A program made the position numbers and the translations under genes. This document shows positions 59,875-64,000 of a stretch of 64,000 nt of DNA, piece after piece. Below the pieces are notes generated by a model. It was given only the letters and a program-made list of their open reading frames with translations. It searched no databases and was not told where the DNA came from. Numbering within the stretch: the stretch's first letter is position 1; each line of letters starts with the position of its first letter. Source of the stretch: Macrocybe gigantea (lineage: Eukaryota > Basidiomycota > Agaricomycetes > Agaricales > Callistosporiaceae); contig SJRY01000080.1 in assembly GCA_011319805.1 (NCBI GenBank), forward strand, positions 124,001 to 188,000, in the 5' to 3' direction.

Positions 59875-61446
59875 ATGGGATTAAAGAAGAGTTTTTTTCA
59901 CAAACTTACTTCCAGTGGTTCCAAGGTGCGGCTCGGCCTTGGCTGACTGATCATAACTCATTCCTCTACTGGCTTAGAACAAGAACCCACAACATAAGCA
60001 TACGCCTGGGACAGGCGACAGTCCAAGTAATACAATTCAGGATCCAACTTATGCGAGTTTCATCCAATCGTTTGACGCTTTAAATGTCTCCGATTTCCAT
60101 CCGTATCAAGCGGATGTTCACTTCGTCGGTGGCTTCAAACCTCAACCTACTTCAGACAATGCAGCACCGCGTCAACCGAAATCATCCACCTCCCCGCCGT
60201 CACAGCAAATGCCGATACAAATGCCGACTCCTCAGCATTCCTTGACGATGCAAATAGCCTTGGGACTTCACGAACCAGACACCCATTCCCCACACTTTCC
60301 TCATCCTTGGAGTCCGAGCACACAGATTACTACACCTTCAGTAGTGTCGTCTGACTCTGTTATGTCCGTCCGAGGCACAGCTTCAGATGAGTCGGACGAA
60401 CTAATAGCTCCGAAGGCCACTCCAAATTCTCAATCCGCTTCATCTCAATGTTCTGGTGTCACAAAAGCCGGCAAACGCTGTACGCGTTTAGTGAAGCGCG
60501 GGACTGCTCTCAGTGACATGATGAAAAACGATGACCAAGGGCCCAATCTAGAAAGATTTTGTTTTCAACACATGAAAGAACTCCTTCACCCAACAGGATA
60601 TTACAGCAGGAAAACCGGAGACTGGGTTAAATTCAATGGTCAGCTTAGATATCGACGGCTCCGCCCAATCAACTGACCGGCTATGTAGAATGGATACCTG
60701 GCTATCTCCGACCAGAAACACAGGTCGCCCTGCGAGTAGAAATGGAGAAGCCTCATTCACGTTCAGACGTTACAGGATATATATATACCTTTGAGATCAG
60801 AGGTAGGCCGTCTTGTTTTTTTTTTTTTTCGAATATGTTCGCGATGCATTCATTGACCATCTGACCGAGGTTAGAGTCGAAAGCGGATTCGAAATCATCC
60901 ACCATTGTCAAATTGAAAGTCGGTCGAGCGGTCAATCTTGTCAAGAGGATTGACCAATGGGGCAAGCAATGTGGTTCCGCCGAGCAAGTATTAAGAGGAT
61001 GGTATCCAGGAAGAGTAGAATCGAGCGAAACGGATGACCCGAGCTTGTTGAAAGGGCGGATACAAGCGGGATCTAAAGGACCATGGTGTCATCGATTGGG
61101 TGAGTTTACCAGGTGGATGAATTGAGTTCCTATATGGGTCTTGACCGCAATGATTATAGAGCGCCTTGTTCATCTGGAACTTGCAGATCTATCTGTGACG
61201 GGCGTATATCTTGAACCCGAATGGCCCCATCATACACCATGGAATCAGTCTGCAGGCGATCTCAAAGGCGGTAATGCCAGTGGCACGGCAATTGAAAGGG
61301 TCCCTTGTGGCGACTGCGGTGCCATACACAGAGAAATATTTGAATTCAAGAAACTCCCTGGAAATAGAATGAAAGGTCGGGAATGGGAGCTCATAGTGAA
61401 ACCTGTTATTGAACGATGGGGGAAATTCGTCGAAACTCATGTTTGA
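59875..61446 (+). CDS. T5orf172 (DUF1766) domain protein with a myristoylation-like start
   Basis: Exon 1 (59875-59925) encodes MGLKKSFFHKLTSSGSK, fitting the N-myristoylation pattern Met-Gly-x-x-x-Ser plus basic residues. Exon 2 starts at 59978 and has a long Ser/Pro/Gln-rich region, then a Cys block CSGVTKAGKRCTRLV and FCFQHMKELL, a likely small zinc-binding motif. The T5orf172/GIY-YIG-like domain follows: TGYIYTFEI joined to LKVGRAVNLVKRIDQWGKQC, and later RLVHLELAD and CGDCGAIHREIFEF. Fungal relatives include Mug113-like proteins of unknown role. At least four introns. A GIY-YIG fold suggests nuclease ancestry, but activity is unproven. Confidence 0.75.
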
Positions 61447-61532
61447 TTATGTAATCTATTTCAGCTCATGCCATGTTCTCCTGGCAGGGTGCATCCGACC
61501 CAGGTTGATCGCATGTTCAAAACTAGGCTAAC

Positions 61533-64000
61533 ATGTCTTCTTACCACCCTATAACGCCCATATCGACGTCCAGCTTTCCGCAGGCAGTGACGGCACTATC
61601 TTTCGATCCCGTTTCCGACATAATTTGGGTGGGTTCTGGTGCAGGAAACGTGACGGGTTATTATGGTGCTCGCGGTGTGCGAGGTGTCTCCTTTCCTGTT
61701 AGCGACGGTAAACCAGTGGGAAAGATTTTATCAGGCGATACTTACCTCAGGGCTGCTGCTCGAGGTCTGGGAACATGGACAAAAGGTGGTGTGAATAAGT
61801 GGTTCACCCAGTACGGCCTTCCAGTCCTGCTTCTTCTTAGCAGGAACTCAGCTTCTCGTCCATAGCGACTCGTCGGACATTCAAACGTTTTCAAATACTC
61901 CAGATTCCAATTTAGTGGCAGCATCTACTACCGACATGCAGATGCTATTCATAAACTCGTCCGCCGGAAAGATTATTCGCCAAACTTCTTTACCGGCTCC
62001 CGTCACACACCTGCAATCCTCCGGTTCATTATTACTTTCCGGTTCTTCAGATGGTTATATACGAAGTCACGACCCGCGATCTGGAATGACAAGCCTTCTC
62101 ACCAAAGCACACCCCAGTGGTATACAAGGCCTGCAAACAGTTGGCAATTTCGCCCTTACTATCGGACTGTCTGAAAGGTTGGCCGAAGCAGAAACTGAAT
62201 TAGAATGTTACCTCATCTATGCTTTCAGACAGTCTCGCCCCTTCCCCGACCCTTTGGTCAAGGTTTATGACCTACGGCTACTTTCTCGACCGTTACCTCC
62301 GATTCCGTTTCCATCTGGGCCTGCATTTATTCATGCTGTCCCGACAAGGACGTCAACGGTTGTGGTAGTGTCTAATCAGGGCTTGGTCAACGTCGTCGAC
62401 ATTCTAAATCCAACAGCTACGAACGAATTCTACCAGGCACGTCACAATCTCTCGGGAACGTTGCTTGGACGAACTCATGGGCTGCTTAGCTTGATTTGTC
62501 TTCCTACGTCACGTCTATATCAGTTTCACCGACAGCCTCTTACATGGCTTTCGGTGACGCAGAAGGCTTCATACACCTTCTCACACAAGCGGAAGGCCAG
62601 ACGACTGCGCCATTCAACGGGTTTGATGGAAAGCCCATCAACTGGCCAGATATTCCCGCGCCGTTGCCTGACATCGATTGGACGGATTCAACGTAGGAGT
62701 CGAATTCTATCGATATCTTGAACTAACGTGTATTAATCAACGTCCCCAGGCCATTGAATAGCATTGGGCTGCCTTATTATGATGAACCGTTATTGTCCGC
62801 ATGGAGTTCCCACCTGATTTCAATGTCACCAACTTACCCTGCGCCCCAATCAATTCCTCCTCAAATATTGGAATCCATGAAAATGAAAGACAATGTTGCA
62901 TACGCCGCTCTTCCCCACGAATTAAGAGGACGTCGTAATGTAGTTTCGCTTGAATCCCAAACACAAGCCCGGTTTAGGAGCGGAAAATCTCGAAAAATTG
63001 AAGTGCGTTATTTTGCACGTCTTTACGTGCCAAAATTTATCCTCGTCTCCAAAATAGACGGATCCTGATCACCGTGGGCTCGATTACTCCAATTTCAACG
63101 TTCCTCGTTTATATAGACGAGTTGAGATAGAGTATTCAAAATTTGGCGTTGAAGACTTTGATTTTGGGTGAGGATGGTTGTCTCGTGTTAATCTTATCGT
63201 ACCACTAACTGTCAGTGACAGGTTCTATAATAGGACACAATTCAGCGGGTTGGAAACACACATACTTAATTCGTACACCAACTCTGTGCTGCAAGTCATG
63301 CATTCTGTTGTTCCTATCCGTCAGCTGGCCAAGTCCCATATCACAACAAATTGTGAACGAGAACACTGCCTTTTATGCGAATTAGGTTTTGTCGTTCGCA
63401 TGTTGGAGGATGCTCGGGGTATCAATTGTCAGTCAAGTAATTTCTGCAAAACCGTCGGTGTTCTGGCACAAGGTACATTGTGTTATTCAGAATCTAGCAT
63501 ATACTAACAATCGCCAGCATCCAATGCAATTGAATTGGTCGATTATGGAAGAGATGCAGCAGAAGTTGATTATGCACATAAGATCCAGACATTTCACAGA
63601 TTTCTGATTGATCACCTGAATTCCGAGGCGAACACCTTTGCAGACGACCTTTCATTGGCGAAGGGTTCTGACCGACCTGCTACGTCGCCGCTCTTTTCCC
63701 AGTTACTCGGAATTGCCGGGACGAGCGTCATGACATGTCAGAACTGCCAAGCAACACGAGACAAGCAGAACATGACATATATAGTGGATTTGTCATATCC
63801 TCGGAAGGTTTGCATTCGGCTATTCAGATTTGCGCCGACCAACAAAATTCGTCTAGGCGTCTCCCAGTGACAACATAGACTTCGGCGAGGTACTCGTCCA
63901 GTCATTAACGCGACGCACGAGCCATAAGGCTACATGCCAGTCTTGTAACAAGGTCGCCGTTTTTACATCCCAACGTTTGACTCGTCTGAATGAACTACCT
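61533..64000 (+). CDS. PAN2: PAN2, catalytic subunit of the PAN2-PAN3 deadenylase, 3' partial
   Basis: PAN2 shortens mRNA poly(A) tails in the cytoplasm with PAN3. The N-terminal WD40 region starts MSSYHPITPISTSSFPQAVTALSFDP and includes WVGSGAGNVTGYY, LAASTTDMQMLFIN-type repeats and KVYDLRLLSRPLPP. The PAN3-binding linker follows, then the pseudo-ubiquitin-hydrolase domain (FSGLETHILNSYTNSVLQVMHSV, EHCLLCELGFVVRMLEDARG, VMTCQNCQATRD). The window ends before the exonuclease domain. Intron 62437-62489 has a GC donor (CAG|GCACGT). Near 61800-61830 the frame of GGVNKWF and that of LAGTQLLVHSDS do not connect without either skipping KGGVNKWF or a net change of two bases; see findings. Confidence 0.9.

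Overview
The window is nuclear DNA from a filamentous basidiomycete fungus, most likely a mushroom-forming agaricomycete. It is gene-dense: about 34 protein genes lie on both strands, often less than 150 bp apart. Nearly every gene is cut by short introns of about 42-90 nt with CTNA-type branch sites. The gene content fits a mushroom genome: a DUF6533 seven-helix protein, a HAL4/SAT4-type kinase, fungal PAN2, Yos9, a fungal voltage-gated proton channel and PMP3. I found no rRNA, tRNA, CRISPR array, transposon or virus that I could support. Gene calls are my own reading of the translated sequence; exon borders are given where I checked the splice sites and the phase.

Layout. 0-15 kb: 3' part of asparagine synthetase, a RhoGEF, a METTL21-like methyltransferase, a small EF-hand-like protein, the spliceosomal helicase PRP28, a HAL4/SAT4-like kinase and the ERAD lectin Yos9. 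15-21.7 kb: an AT-hook protein, then three adjacent kynurenine-pathway genes (kynurenine 3-monooxygenase, kynureninase, a formamidase-like hydrolase), then a tiny five-exon PMP3 gene. 21.8-30 kb: eIF2B epsilon, an Ala/Glu-rich acidic protein and the nucleolar methyltransferase NOP2. 31-40 kb: a run of membrane-protein genes (DUF6533 protein, FUN14 protein, a four-helix protein with a Pro/Ser tail, proton channel Hv1, two tandem four-helix paralogues). 40-50 kb: a PP4R1-like HEAT protein, cytosolic aspartate aminotransferase, an AN1 zinc-finger mini-protein, an Sso-type syntaxin and argininosuccinate lyase. 50-64 kb: an MCH1-like MFS transporter, an AIG1/FAR-17a protein, PIG-H, an IST1 module joined to a TBC module, neuroguidin/Lcp5, a T5orf172-domain protein and the 5' two thirds or so of PAN2.

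The most interesting points are these. (1) IST1 (ESCRT-III) and TBC (Rab-GAP) reading frames are joined in frame by a canonical 53-nt intron that contains the IST1 stop codon, so splicing versus retention would switch between a fusion and IST1 alone. (2) Three consecutive kynurenine-pathway steps are neighbours. (3) At least six introns use GC-AG borders. (4) Essential genes such as eIF2B epsilon and LCP5 carry single-base frame breaks, each at a homopolymer, which points to base-calling errors rather than pseudogenes. (5) Two small four-helix membrane genes form a tandem pair next to a voltage-gated proton channel.
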